A stretch of DNA of 64,000 nucleotides from Neodiprion pinetum (lineage: Eukaryota > Arthropoda > Insecta > Hymenoptera > Diprionidae), in the NCBI RefSeq assembly GCF_021155775.2, contig NC_060236.1, positions 31,631,548 through 31,695,547 on the forward strand, in the 5' to 3' direction. The notes under the pieces were generated by a model, which was not told where the DNA came from, made no database searches, and saw only the letters and a program-made list of their open reading frames with translations. Positions 29,501-39,735 of the stretch are shown here, in pieces (the first letter of the stretch is position 1; each line of letters begins with the position of its first letter). Both the position numbers and the translations under genes were made by a program.

Positions 29501-32023
29501 CTGCAAACCGAGATGACGGATTTGACCGGCGATCTGACCAGCGGCGGCATTCCGTTCCTTGACTACAGAACTTACGCCATGAAAATACTCTTTCCTAATA
29601 TCGATGACCACGTCGTCCTGCAGAGAGAGAGACCTGAACTGATGAGAAAAGAAAAGGGACTCAGATTGTTCGGGCAGCTGATCATGAATAAAACATTCTT
29701 ACTGCTCTTCATTAGGACCCTTGAAAGTAACAGATACTTCTCGATGAGGGATCGAGTCAATGTTGCCAGCCTTATAATGGTCACGCTTCAAAGTAAGATG
29801 GAGTACTGTACAGACATTCTCAAGACACTTTTAGCCGAACTTATTGAAAAATGCATGGAGGGAAAAAGTCATCCGAAGCTACTTTTGAGAAGGTCAGTGA
29901 CAGTGACCAATTAAATATTTGCTCTTCTGGTTAGCGAGTTGAATTTTTTTTCATGTCAAGTACGATTACTGATGCTGGAAATTGCTGTTATATTTTCAGA
30001 ACTGAGAGCGTCGCCGAAAAAATGCTCTCCGCATGGTTCACTTTTCTTCTTTACAAATTCTTGAGAGAATGCGCCGGCGAGCCACTGTACATGCTATTCA
30101 GAGGTATGAAACAGCAGGTGGACAAGGGACCGGTTGACGCGATTACCTCAGAGGCTCGATACTCATTGTCAGAAGAAAAATTGATTCGCCAGTCTATCGA
30201 CTTTAAGGCAATGGTGAGTGAAAAGTTGGAATGAACAATTGGAAAATACTAAGTATTTAATAGCTTTGAGAAAACAGAAACTAGTACAACTGGAGATTAA
30301 CTTAAATAACAATCCTGCAGACCGCCTACGTGTCGATATCCCAGCAAACTGTATTTGTCAGTGGATTGGATCCAAACACTGAGAACGTCGCGGTGAAGGT
30401 TTTGGACTGTGACACGATATCCCAGGTGAAAGAGAAGGCATTGGATACGATATACAGAGCTACTCCGTACAGCCAGAGACCGCGAAAAGACGACTTGGAT
30501 CTCGGTAAGTAGCAATGAATGTTTGATAGCAAGATTTGCGGGGTCCAAAAAAATCCTGCGTACTATAATGAAATAACAGTTTTTCATCGTTTGTTATCTG
30601 CAGAATGGCGCACCGGCACATCGGGCAGATTAATACTGTACGACGACGACTCAACAACTAAGGCTGAGGGAGACTGGAAAAAGAGGAACACGCTGAACCA
30701 CTACAGAGTGCCGGATGGCGCGTCTCTGAATCTAGTCTCGAAACAGTCGTCTCTCTACAACATCTCGATACTCTCGGAGAAAACTGACAAGTCTCACAAA
30801 TATGAAACACTGAATCTCAGCAAATTCAGTTCCGCCAGTCCTCCGTTGTCCCGTGCTACTTCGCCGCTAAACCATGATCACGACAGCGGAATAAAGTACT
30901 GGCATCTCGTCAAGCATCATGACACAGACGCTCAGAAGGAGGGCGAACGCGGTAACAAAATGGTCTCGGAAATATACCTCACAAGGCTACTCGCGACCAA
31001 GGGTACCCTCCAAAAATTCGTCGATGATCTGTTCGAGACCATATTCAGTACCGCGCATCGGGGGTCCGCTCTTCCCCTCGCGATAAAATACATGTTCGAT
31101 TTCCTCGACGATCAAGCTCTGCTTCACGGCATATCAGACCCCGAGGTCGTACACACGTGGAAGAGCAACTCCCTGCCCCTTAGATTTTGGGTCAATCTTA
31201 TCAAGAATCCAAACTTTGTATTCGATATTCATAAATCGAACATCGTTGACTCCTGCTTATCTGTCGTCGCCCAGACCTTCATGGACAGTTGCTCAACGTC
31301 GGACCATAGATTAGGTGATTATGCAAATATATCCGTCGATTTATGCCTATCTATATTTTGAGAATTTCTAAGAACCTCGAAACACAGCATAAAAAATTTA
31401 TGATGATATACCTTGCGTTGTCATAATTGCTAATTATACAATCGATTTTTCAAACACAGGTAAAGACTCGCCGAGTTCCAAGCTATTATACGCAAAAGAC
31501 ATTCCAGGGTACAAAGAATGGGTGGATCGATATTATTCCGATATTAAAATTATGCCCGCAATCTCTGATCAAGATATGAACGCTATGCTTGCCGAAGAAT
31601 CTAGAGTAAGTACCTTCGATATTTTTATTGACGTACGTTTTAACCAGCTTTACGCACATTAGATTCCTGAATGCCTGTGTGGAATTTTTCACAATTCAGT
31701 CCTGCGTCACGGCAGTTTACAGGAAATATTTGCAAATTGATAAGAATATTCTAACATCAAAGTAATATAATGTCAGTAGTGCTTTTCAAAACTAACTTGA
31801 ACGAGTACCAGTGATAATAAAATATTTATTCACCCCATTCCCGCAGCTGCACTCGACAGAATTCAACACGAACTGCGCACTCTACGAATTGTACACATAC
31901 GCGGTAAAATACAACGAACAATTAATCGTAACGTTGGAGGAGGACGAGTTTTCGCAGAAGCAGAGGCTGGCCTACAAGCTCGAGCAAGTGCACAACATAA
32001 TGGCAGCGGAGGGAAATCCCTGA
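14375..32023 (+). CDS. PlexA: Plexin A, semaphorin receptor (5' exons outside the window)
   Basis: Single-pass receptor for transmembrane semaphorins in axon guidance; its cytoplasmic part is a Ras/Rap-family GAP (family knowledge). Ten exons join in frame: 14375-14557, 26524-27255, 27354-27479, 27599-28821, 28972-29892, 30000-30213, 30321-30504, 30604-31314, 31460-31605, 31847-32023 (TGA). They sum to 4617 nt, 1538 residues plus stop. Order: end of Sema, three cysteine-rich PSI modules, IPT repeats, one membrane segment near 29330-29397, basic/coiled-coil juxtamembrane segment, split GAP domain with a Rho-GTPase-binding insert. Visible GAP motifs are LLLRRTESVAEKML (twin arginine fingers) and LPLRFWVNLIKNP (third arginine). 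The tail KQRLAYKLEQVHNIM is plexin A-like rather than B-like. Vertebrate plexin A is about 1890 residues, so about 400 are missing at the N-terminus. The 28821/28822 donor (GTTCGT) is weak; other junctions are standard. Confidence 0.95.
15412..15822. repeat. Three GA dinucleotide microsatellites
   Basis: GA runs at about 15412-15432, 15580-15605 and 15799-15822, separated by similar AT-rich DNA, within the large PlexA intron. Confidence 0.85.
16141..16187. repeat. CTG/TTG triplet run
   Basis: About 14 CTG/TTG triplets with one interruption, within the large PlexA intron. Confidence 0.85.
19508..20850. repeat. Large imperfect palindrome (foldback-like) in the PlexA intron
   Basis: The left end (about 19508-19706) matches the reverse complement of the right end (about 20728-20850). 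Shared blocks are CCTCTTATT-AAGCAC, CCGTTTCG, CACGAGTGTCG, CTATCGAGGGATTCAGGCTG and AAATCAGAAT. The left arm carries an extra 60 bp or so. The interior is AT-rich with many degenerate AGAATT units and weaker inverted similarity. No protein-coding frame is evident. Confidence 0.7.
21077..21107. repeat. Short CCCTAAA-type run
   Basis: Reads CTAACCCTAAACCCTAAACC followed by CTGAACCTAAA: about four degenerate heptamers resembling telomere-type repeats, inside the PlexA intron. Confidence 0.7.
26524..27479 (+). CDS. PlexA: PlexA exons: end of Sema, PSI1, first IPT-like segment, PSI2
   Basis: Two exons (26524-27255 and 27354-27479), both in phase 0, separated by a 98-bp intron. PSI1 starts at CSVYKTCWDC with DPYCGWC. 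A second PSI begins CNTYSSCTQC with FPCDWC. The regular cysteine spacing and CGWC/CDWC motifs are diagnostic of plexin PSI modules, which connect the Sema propeller to the IPT stalk. Several N-x-S/T sites fit an extracellular location. Confidence 0.93.
27599..28821 (+). CDS. PlexA: PlexA exon: PSI3 and IPT stalk
   Basis: A 1223-nt exon ending in phase 2. PSI3 is seen at CKDMADNCGMC with GCGWC. IPT repeats follow, with typical starts such as PKIQSFEPQLGPWEGGTNV and PVIESISPKYGPRSGGTV, each about 90 residues. The exon can only be joined in frame to 28972 through a GG|GTTCGT donor, which departs from consensus. If this donor is skipped, the frame stays open into the intron and stops at 28862-28864. 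Confidence 0.9.
28972..29892 (+). CDS. PlexA: PlexA exon: last IPT, transmembrane helix, start of GAP domain
   Basis: A 921-nt exon. It encodes the last IPT repeat (begins FLLYPNPVYDVFEEEV), a hydrophobic membrane helix (core SAAIVILLFIFTAFLVAY), a stop-transfer RRKS, a predicted helical juxtamembrane segment (LKNMQEQMDILELRVAAE) and the first GAP segment. It ends in phase 2, in the codon for the second of two adjacent arginines that plexins use as catalytic fingers. Confidence 0.94.
30000..32023 (+). CDS. PlexA: PlexA exons: GAP domain, RBD insert and C-terminus
   Basis: Six exons (30000-30213, 30321-30504, 30604-31314, 31460-31605, 31847-32023; the first continues the GAP segment from 29892) encode the rest of the cytoplasmic region. 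The 30321-30504 and early 30604 exons form the ubiquitin-like RBD that binds Rac/Rnd GTPases (EWRTGTSGRLILYDDD). The second GAP half has KGTLQKFVDDLFETIF, LPLRFWVNLIKNP and AQTFMDSCSTSDHRLGKDSP, near-invariant in plexin A. A serine-rich insert with two SP motifs near 30830-30870 is the least conserved part. Correction: five exons are listed and all five lie within this range. Confidence 0.94.
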
Positions 32024-32879
32024 TGTCTCGCTAACCATGTCGATAGTACAACAACGTTCACTAGATCTCGCCAGGATTTGCCGTGCTGAGTTATATTAAA
32101 TAGGTATATTAAATTAAATTCAATTGATTGAAACAAAACGGAAGAAAAAGAAACAAGAAAAGAAAATAAAAAAACATTTCCGATTCACACGAGAAAAATC
32201 CGACGAAACGAGCAACTGGAGCCTTCGGCACGCGTCCGTCTGACAGGCTGATGGCACCTCTTCTGCACTTTTTACTCCAGTGTTGATGACAACGTCGGGA
32301 GATAATGTCATCTCGGGTAACACTGACCTCAAGTATCAATGGTGTATGATTAATATTGTGCTTGAGGTAACGAGAAGTGTGTTACTAAACGATTATTACG
32401 AAAGTGATGACGATGAATAATTGGGCTGCAATTTTTGCCGCTGCGTAATTTGATATTACGCAATGTAAATACAATGTAATAATTATGAAAATTCATGGGT
32501 GTCTGTAAAGCATTCTAATATCGCGATCATGTAAAACACACAAGAAAAATAATGATCGCACCTAATTACGCACACACGGATCGCCGCTTCGCGTCGGATA
32601 TTAAATCGTGTGAATAAATATTATCGTCGTCGTTCTCGTCGTCGTTTCTATATAAATACATATATCATCGAAGTATCATGACGACGACGATATACGAAAA
32701 TAATCTTTTAAATGATAAAAATAAATGTTATTATGATAATTAATGATTAATTGATAATTATTTATAATTAATTAACAAATGTTGTATATGTGTAAAACGA
32801 TTTAAACGACCCGACTATCAACTGATATACACGTATATACGCATATACGTGTATATCATTACGCATAGCGTATAAATAT

Positions 32880-32891
<12 letters not shown>

Positions 32892-32910
<19 letters not shown>

Positions 32911-32935
32911 GCATGTATATATATATATATATATA
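32892..32935. repeat. TA microsatellite
   Basis: Nearly uninterrupted TA dinucleotides with one GCATG break, in the AT-rich region downstream of the PlexA stop. Confidence 0.9.
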
Positions 32936-34516
32936 AATATACATGGATGCATACAATTTAAATACTATATCGTAACGATAAGTAATCGTAATTGATTTTA
33001 ACGAAGAAACATTTCCATCCACCGCTACTAGCTGAGAACAATTTTTCGGAATATGAACTGAGGTTTAAGGATAACAATTAATAATAATCACTAATATTAA
33101 TAATTATAGGTAGTAAGGATAAGGAATAATAATAACGATAATGATAATTAATATTTCTACGTATAAAGGCTCACACACACACACACACACACAAATCCAC
33201 ATCAAGACATATACTTACATTAATACACAAACGAAACGCTCAGGTATTTAAATCTATGCATCATCAACTACTTCCGAGAAGACGTCAGAGAACGCTAACG
33301 TACACGTACCTTTGATACATGTATATATTTACGCGTGTGTGAAAGTTTGCGCGGAGACAAGGATTGTTTTTTTTTTTCTTTTTTCTCGCCTTCTTCATGA
33401 CAGCAAGACGGTACAACGCACGAAGAATGCATAATTTTTTCCGGGATTACGAATTTTTCGTGCACCGGTTAATTTTTCCGTTTCGTCTATAGACAAGGCC
33501 GTTCCTTATCATCGACGGTGGTCAGAAGATCGAAATGTGGGTTTTAAGAAACAGGACATCCGATCCCACAATATTATCTGACTCTGTGCATTCGTTCTTT
33601 TTTTTTTAATTTGAACCGTATACAGGTGATTCTGTACGTCGTGTACACGTACGTTACAACGTTAAATACTTGAGGCAAAATCGTGAAAAGACAAGAGCGA
33701 AGTGGGAGGAGAGAAGTAAAAATTTGAAAAATTTGAAAAAAAAACACAAAAAAAAAAAACAAAAAGTTGAGACACAAAATCGAGAACAACACATCCAAGC
33801 AATGGAACAGACTGTGTATTTAGTTAAGTATAGCTATATCATTATGTATGTATATATATTATATGTATGATCTATAAGGCCACGTGCGCGAGGTTATCTC
33901 GATGTGACGGTTGTGTTGAGTGTGCGTGCTTCCCTGTTATTAACCCCCTAGTCCCAAAATCATTGTATGTAATCGAATTCCCCCTACCTCTCAGCCCGTC
34001 ATCATTCCTCCATTAATTGTCAGTTTTCATCGGTCCATTTGTAATTTGTATAATTCGCTGTCATTCTCGTCATTCTCGTATCTGTTATATTATACATTTT
34101 TTTTTTTTTTTTTTTTTAATTCTTATTTTCATTCTTTTCTTTATCTACATTTCTCCATCATATATCGCCATCGTTGTAATTGTAACGTTACGCATATACA
34201 TGTATTTGTGTGTGATATATATATATATATACACATGTATATATAGGTATATATAAATCCCTGGTACCCCTTTCCTCCTCCATTATTCCTACCCCCTCCA
34301 ATCGACGATAAACCATTTCGTGCCACTTTTCCTCGTAAATAAAATAATATGCTTCAATGCCTCCGTCGTCATGTTGTTGTCTCATTCTTAATAATTATTG
34401 TTGTAATTCATAAGTTATATAAAAAAGAAGAAGTAATGAGCGAAGGAAAAAGTGAGAGAGAAAAAAAAAGTATCGCAGGAGAAAGCAGAACAGAAATAAC
34501 AATAACAACAACAATA

Positions 34517-34622
<106 letters not shown>

Positions 34623-34881
34623 TAACAATAACGATGGTAAAAATTACTGTGGTAGTTAATAATTGATCACTGTTTAAGTATTGTCTGATTGTATCGCATC
34701 GATAACATATTATGGGTACTGGTACGAAATCATTGTATGCATATATGTATGAATATTGATGTTACGTACGACTCACTCGTTGAACGCAAGTATGTAATAT
34801 ACAGTATATACATGTGTGTATGGATACGGATATAGATATACAGGTCTACATACATGTGCATGTATTCAAGAGTGTCCCATA

Positions 34882-35374
34882 TTTAGGTTGTTGGCGAATT
34901 TTTTAACGTATATCCCCCGAAATCATTTTCAAATAATTCAAAAAGAGTTGCCTAATTTCTTCGTATTTTTTATCTCAACTCTAATCCGTGCCGACAACAG
35001 GGTGAACTTTGCTATTTAAAATACACGTGTTTTCGGACACATTTCTAGCATGTATTGTATTGTATGAGTATGCAATTCTTCGCGCTTGCATGGTACGATG
35101 ATGTGAATTTTACTCTCAGTCAGTAGCACCGATGATCGCTAAAACTTCGCAGTTACAGATTTTTTCTTTTTTTTTTTTTTACCCTTACAATAAATTATCT
35201 ACTGAAAATGTGTTCGTCGAAACACGTGTGTTTTCTTTTAAATGAGAAAATCCACCCTGTTGTCGGGACGGGTTAGAGTTTAGATAAAAATCTAAATAAA
35301 ATTGGGCAATCGGTTTTGAATTGTTTGAAAAGGATTCGGTATGTATGCGTTGTAAAAATATGTCAACAACCTAT
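34882..35374. mobile_element. Mariner-like MITE with long imperfect terminal inverted repeats
   Basis: The left arm (about 34882-35050) is matched by the reverse complement of the right arm (about 35203-35374), roughly 170 bp each, with a spacer of about 150 bp. The outer ends read TTTAGGTTGTTGGCG on the left and, reversed, TATAGGTTGTTGACA on the right, resembling mariner-type TTAGGTTG termini flanked by TA. Both arms contain ACAACAGGGTG and CACGTGT at the same depth. No transposase frame is present, so it is nonautonomous. The structure is seen directly; family assignment is inference. Confidence 0.7.
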
Positions 35375-35678
35375 ATACGAAACACTCTAATATACATGTA
35401 TACGCATATGCATATATGCATATATACATGAAACGATAATCATTAATGTAACGTTAATTATCATTATATCTGTGGATAGATAGACATATTTAGAGTGAAT
35501 GTTTGCACGTTTAATTTTGTACGCGTACCGATGGTGAATTGAGGAGCGAGGAAACGAGCTGATGGAAAAACGATACTTCACCACAAACAGACAGACCAAA
35601 TACTGCGAGAATATTATCTCTCTTACGATTTACACAATGTACACGCAAAATACTCCGTAGGTATACAGGTATACATAT

Positions 35679-35760
35679 TGTTGTTGTTGTTGGTGTTGTT
35701 GTTGTTGTTATTATTATTACTACTACTACTATTACTACTACTACTACTACTACTACTATC
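35679..35760. repeat. TTG and TAC trinucleotide microsatellites
   Basis: TTG repeats (about 35679-35711) are followed by ATT/TAC triplet repeats up to about 35760. Confidence 0.9.
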
Positions 35761-36830
35761 ATTATTATCATAGGTATACGTGGATATGTTGGGGAATGGG
35801 AGATTATGATAACAAAAAAAAAAAAAAAAGTGTGAACGTTGTAATAATTGTGTCAGTTTTAACCAGTGTGTCAATTTCTATGTGCAGTTGTCAGTGGAGA
35901 AAGTATATAAATATTGCTCAAAAGAAACAAACGGGAAAAAAATAAATGAAAAATAAACAAACGAATGAAATGAACCGACGAGAGGGGGAAAAAAAAGTGA
36001 AAATGTTACACGAAAAAAAGCAAAAAAAAAGAGAAAAAGAAATTAAGAAAATGAAATAAAAACAACTATGTTTAATATACGCGTGTGTATTTGAATGGAA
36101 ATGGAACGCTAACGAAGCTAAACGAAACTATGCAAAACGAAACGAAACGTACATACATTATTGTAAACTTGGTAGAAGAAAGGTAAAAAAAAAAAAAAAA
36201 AAAAAAACCAATAATTACAGTAATAATAAACCTTAAAGATTGTAAATAAAGTGCAAACTGCGAACGAAGTTTGATAATTGTGAAAATATTTGAAAAAATG
36301 AAACTAGTAAAATCACAATGATAAATAAATAAATGAATAAATAAGAAGATAAATGAATCCTTTTCAACAGAAAACGAAAGAACGAGACGAACGTGATGAA
36401 ATGCATTGCACAGTAGGGTGGTAACGCCGTTAAATAAATAGACAGATGAAGCGAGTGAAAGAGAAATTTAAAAAAAAAAAACAAAAAAAAAATGGATTCT
36501 ATTCATTAGCTTTGGAATATATCGATGATTTATGCATTGTCATTGATTTGCCTCGAGCATTCGACAGACGAGCATTAACATGTTGTTGTGAAACAATACG
36601 ACAAGCGCCAATTTATAATGGTACTAAATAAACCCAAAGTGCCTCTGGTAGATTTTTGGGCATGTAAGCTTGAGTAATAAAAATAATAATAATAATAATA
36701 AGAATAAGGATCATTAAAAACGAAACAGAGAACAAAAAGAAAAAAACCAAAAGGATGCTAAAAACTAGAGACGTTTATTAACAATAACGTGACACAATTT
36801 ACTAACAAAACGATAATAATGACGATATAT

Positions 36831-36912
36831 AGGTAGATAGATAGATAGATAGATAGATAGTTAGTTGGTAGCCTGTAGTCTGTGTCTGTGTCAGTGTCTG
36901 TCTGTCTGTCTG
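36831..36912. repeat. TAGA and TGTC tetranucleotide repeats
   Basis: About seven TAGA units (36831-36861) are followed by TGTC/TGTCTG units around 36885-36912. Confidence 0.85.
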
Positions 36913-37350
36913 TATCCCATCCTGAGTGTCCCACCTGTCCTCCCTCTGAATGTTACATATTAAATAAGAGTAAGTGAGAAAATTAAGGCGAAAAGTAGAC
37001 CGCGGAATGAGAGAGATCGTAAGAAATAACGCATAAGCAGTTGAAAAATAATGAACAACAGGGAAGTAGAAGGATGGAATAACAGTAGAGAGCGGATCGA
37101 AACGAAAAGTTTGAGCAAGCAAAGAATAAGCAAAATAAAATAAATGCATAAATAAATAAATAAATAAAAGAAAAAAAAAAAAAAAAAAACGCCTCCGAAA
37201 ATTTTTAACAATTTTAACGATTCTTCGTTACTCATCAATTGAAATTATTATCACTCTGCGAGGAAACCGCCCGCGTAACCCTGTCGTAAATGCATTACGC
37301 TAATATAATTGCGATCATTGTGCTCGTCACTCGTTATTTCATAATTTTAA

Positions 37351-37402
<52 letters not shown>
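37351..37402. repeat. CA dinucleotide microsatellite
   Basis: About 25 uninterrupted AC units; the polyTH and polyCV frames over it are artefacts. Confidence 0.95.
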
Positions 37403-38430
37403 GCAAAAACTCAAACACAAAAACTCGAATACACGTTTTCGCGTTCGCAGATACACTCTTTCACAAAATAATAATACCTCTTTGCTAACGTATAGATATA
37501 AATATATGTGTATGTACATATGTTTATATACATATATACACATGTATACGTATAGATATATACATATATATATCATATGTATATTGGTGTATGTATATAT
37601 TGATGGTTCCTTGTTATGGTTATTATGTACGATTCTACGATGACGGAGAAATTCCCAGTTTGTAAAATTTCTAATAACATTATAGGCTAAGATACCGTAC
37701 GTATAGGTATACATACGTATATATATATATATATATTTAAAAAAAAAAAGAAAAAAGGACGATGGGAAGCGGAAAAGTGAAAAAAAGAAGAAAAAAAAAA
37801 CAGAAAACGAGAAAAAACGAAAAAAAAAAAAAAAAATACAAAACATAATAATGATATGTAATTTGTTGTATACCGTTTGTGCGCCAAGCTTTCCCCCGTA
37901 ATACTTCCTCTTGTGCACCCGAAAACGATCCCATTTTTTCCTGTCCCAATATCATCATTCCCTTTCATTAACCGTTCTGTGTGCGTAAATTGTACGCGCC
38001 CTTTACCTGTGAAATGTTATCGTATAATTGTGCGTCTACGTCTGCCGTGTACGTTCGTTCGTTTGTGTTTGTTTACTTTTTCTTTTTGCTGGTTTTTTTT
38101 TTTTTTTTTTTTTTTTCTCAAAGAAGGAAAGAACGAAGAAAAGTAGGAAAAACACGAGAAAATGAAAAGAAAAAAAGAAAAAGTAAACAAACATTGTGAG
38201 ACAGATGCGTGCATCTGTTATAAAAATATCGTCTCTTTACGCGTATACATAATTAAATAATAATAATAATAATAATATCATCATGGTACGTGAGAAGTAT
38301 ATACATGTATATGTATAATATATATAATATAAACACACATATATTATGTTATGTGAAAACAATGTTCGAGTGAATAAGTGACGGGATATTAAAAAAGATG
38401 AATTTGAATAGCTATAACGAAGAAACAAAC

Positions 38431-38484
38431 AAACGAACGAACGAACGAACGAACGAACGAACGAACGAACGAACGAACGAACGA
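38431..38484. repeat. GAAC tetranucleotide microsatellite
   Basis: About 13 tandem ACGA/GAAC units. Confidence 0.95.
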
Positions 38485-39562
38485 ATGAAATGTATGAATG
38501 ATTGAATGAGTTTATGGCATGTACGACTAAACGAACAAATATTATATATATATATATATGAATAACGGAGCGAATGTCCATGGACTGTGTAAGACTGAGA
38601 GATGCAGCGAAGGGCTATACGATAAAAATCAGTCGTTTCACCCCTCGCAAGCTCGTATAATTATTTTTACTTTGTGATTATATATTATTATTTAAAAAAA
38701 TTCAAGTACTCACATGTGTATGTGTATATATATATGCATGTATATATATGTATACGCAAACATCCACACACACACACGCGCGTGATGTACTTCGCATGTA
38801 TGTACATCCGTACATATGAAAGAAATTACATCCGTTTATACGTTACGTCGGTTTATAGTATAATAGTCATGTTCCTTCTTTTTCTTTTTTTCTTTCTTTT
38901 TTATTTTTTACATAGTTTTTTTCTTTTATCCTTTAATCAGTCGTTTATATATATATATTAGTAATAGTAATAATAATGATAATATTAATAATAATAATAA
39001 TAATAATATTAAATAAAATAAATCTATATCGATCGATCGCGATCTTGCACTATGTACGTTATTTTTGTACTTGTTTTTTTTTGTCGTTGTTTCTTTCCTT
39101 TGTTCCGTATTTTTTTCTTTCAAATATATGACGAGAATTCACTATGTTTTTCCTTTCATTTTCACGTCCAATATTTTTTCAACATTTGTATATTACATTA
39201 TTATGCGTATTATTAATCGTGTGACACGTGATGATGTTAAGGAAAAAAAAAAAAAAAACGAAGAGAATTTGGGCAAAAAAAAATGAAAAGAAATTAAACG
39301 AAATAGAGAACGTGAACGAGAAAAGGAAAGAGAAAAAAGAAACAACAAACAGGCATCAACACAACAACAGCAACAACAACAAAAACAACAACCTGATATA
39401 TACATATATATATAATAACTATATATATATATATGAACATGCGTTTTAAGTTATAATAATAAATCTCCAAGTTTTTTATATTATTTTTGTATAAATGTGT
39501 GACGATGATGACATGATATGCGAATATGATTAATAGTATCAATAGTGTAATAATTTTGTATG

Positions 39563-39568
39563 TTTATT
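39563..39568 (-). terminator. Candidate poly(A) signal of the Patched-like gene
   Basis: TTTATT on the + strand gives AATAAA on the - strand about 170 nt past the stop codon, a normal distance for a compact insect 3' UTR. Confidence 0.5.
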
Positions 39569-39735
39569 GAACCAAAAAATAAATATTATTGATAAAGAAT
39601 ACATTCATATAGATATTAAAAATATAACAAGATGCACAGTGCCGCGTGTATATCACGTCATTTTTTACTTGTATTGATATGAACCGGTGCAAATTTTTAT
39701 CTTTTCCTCCATCTACATCACAATTGTCGATAAAA

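Noticed and set aside
37334..37918. 194-residue - strand frame with polyphenylalanine and CV repeats
   Set aside because: Built from poly(A)/poly(T) and CA microsatellite DNA; no conserved domain.
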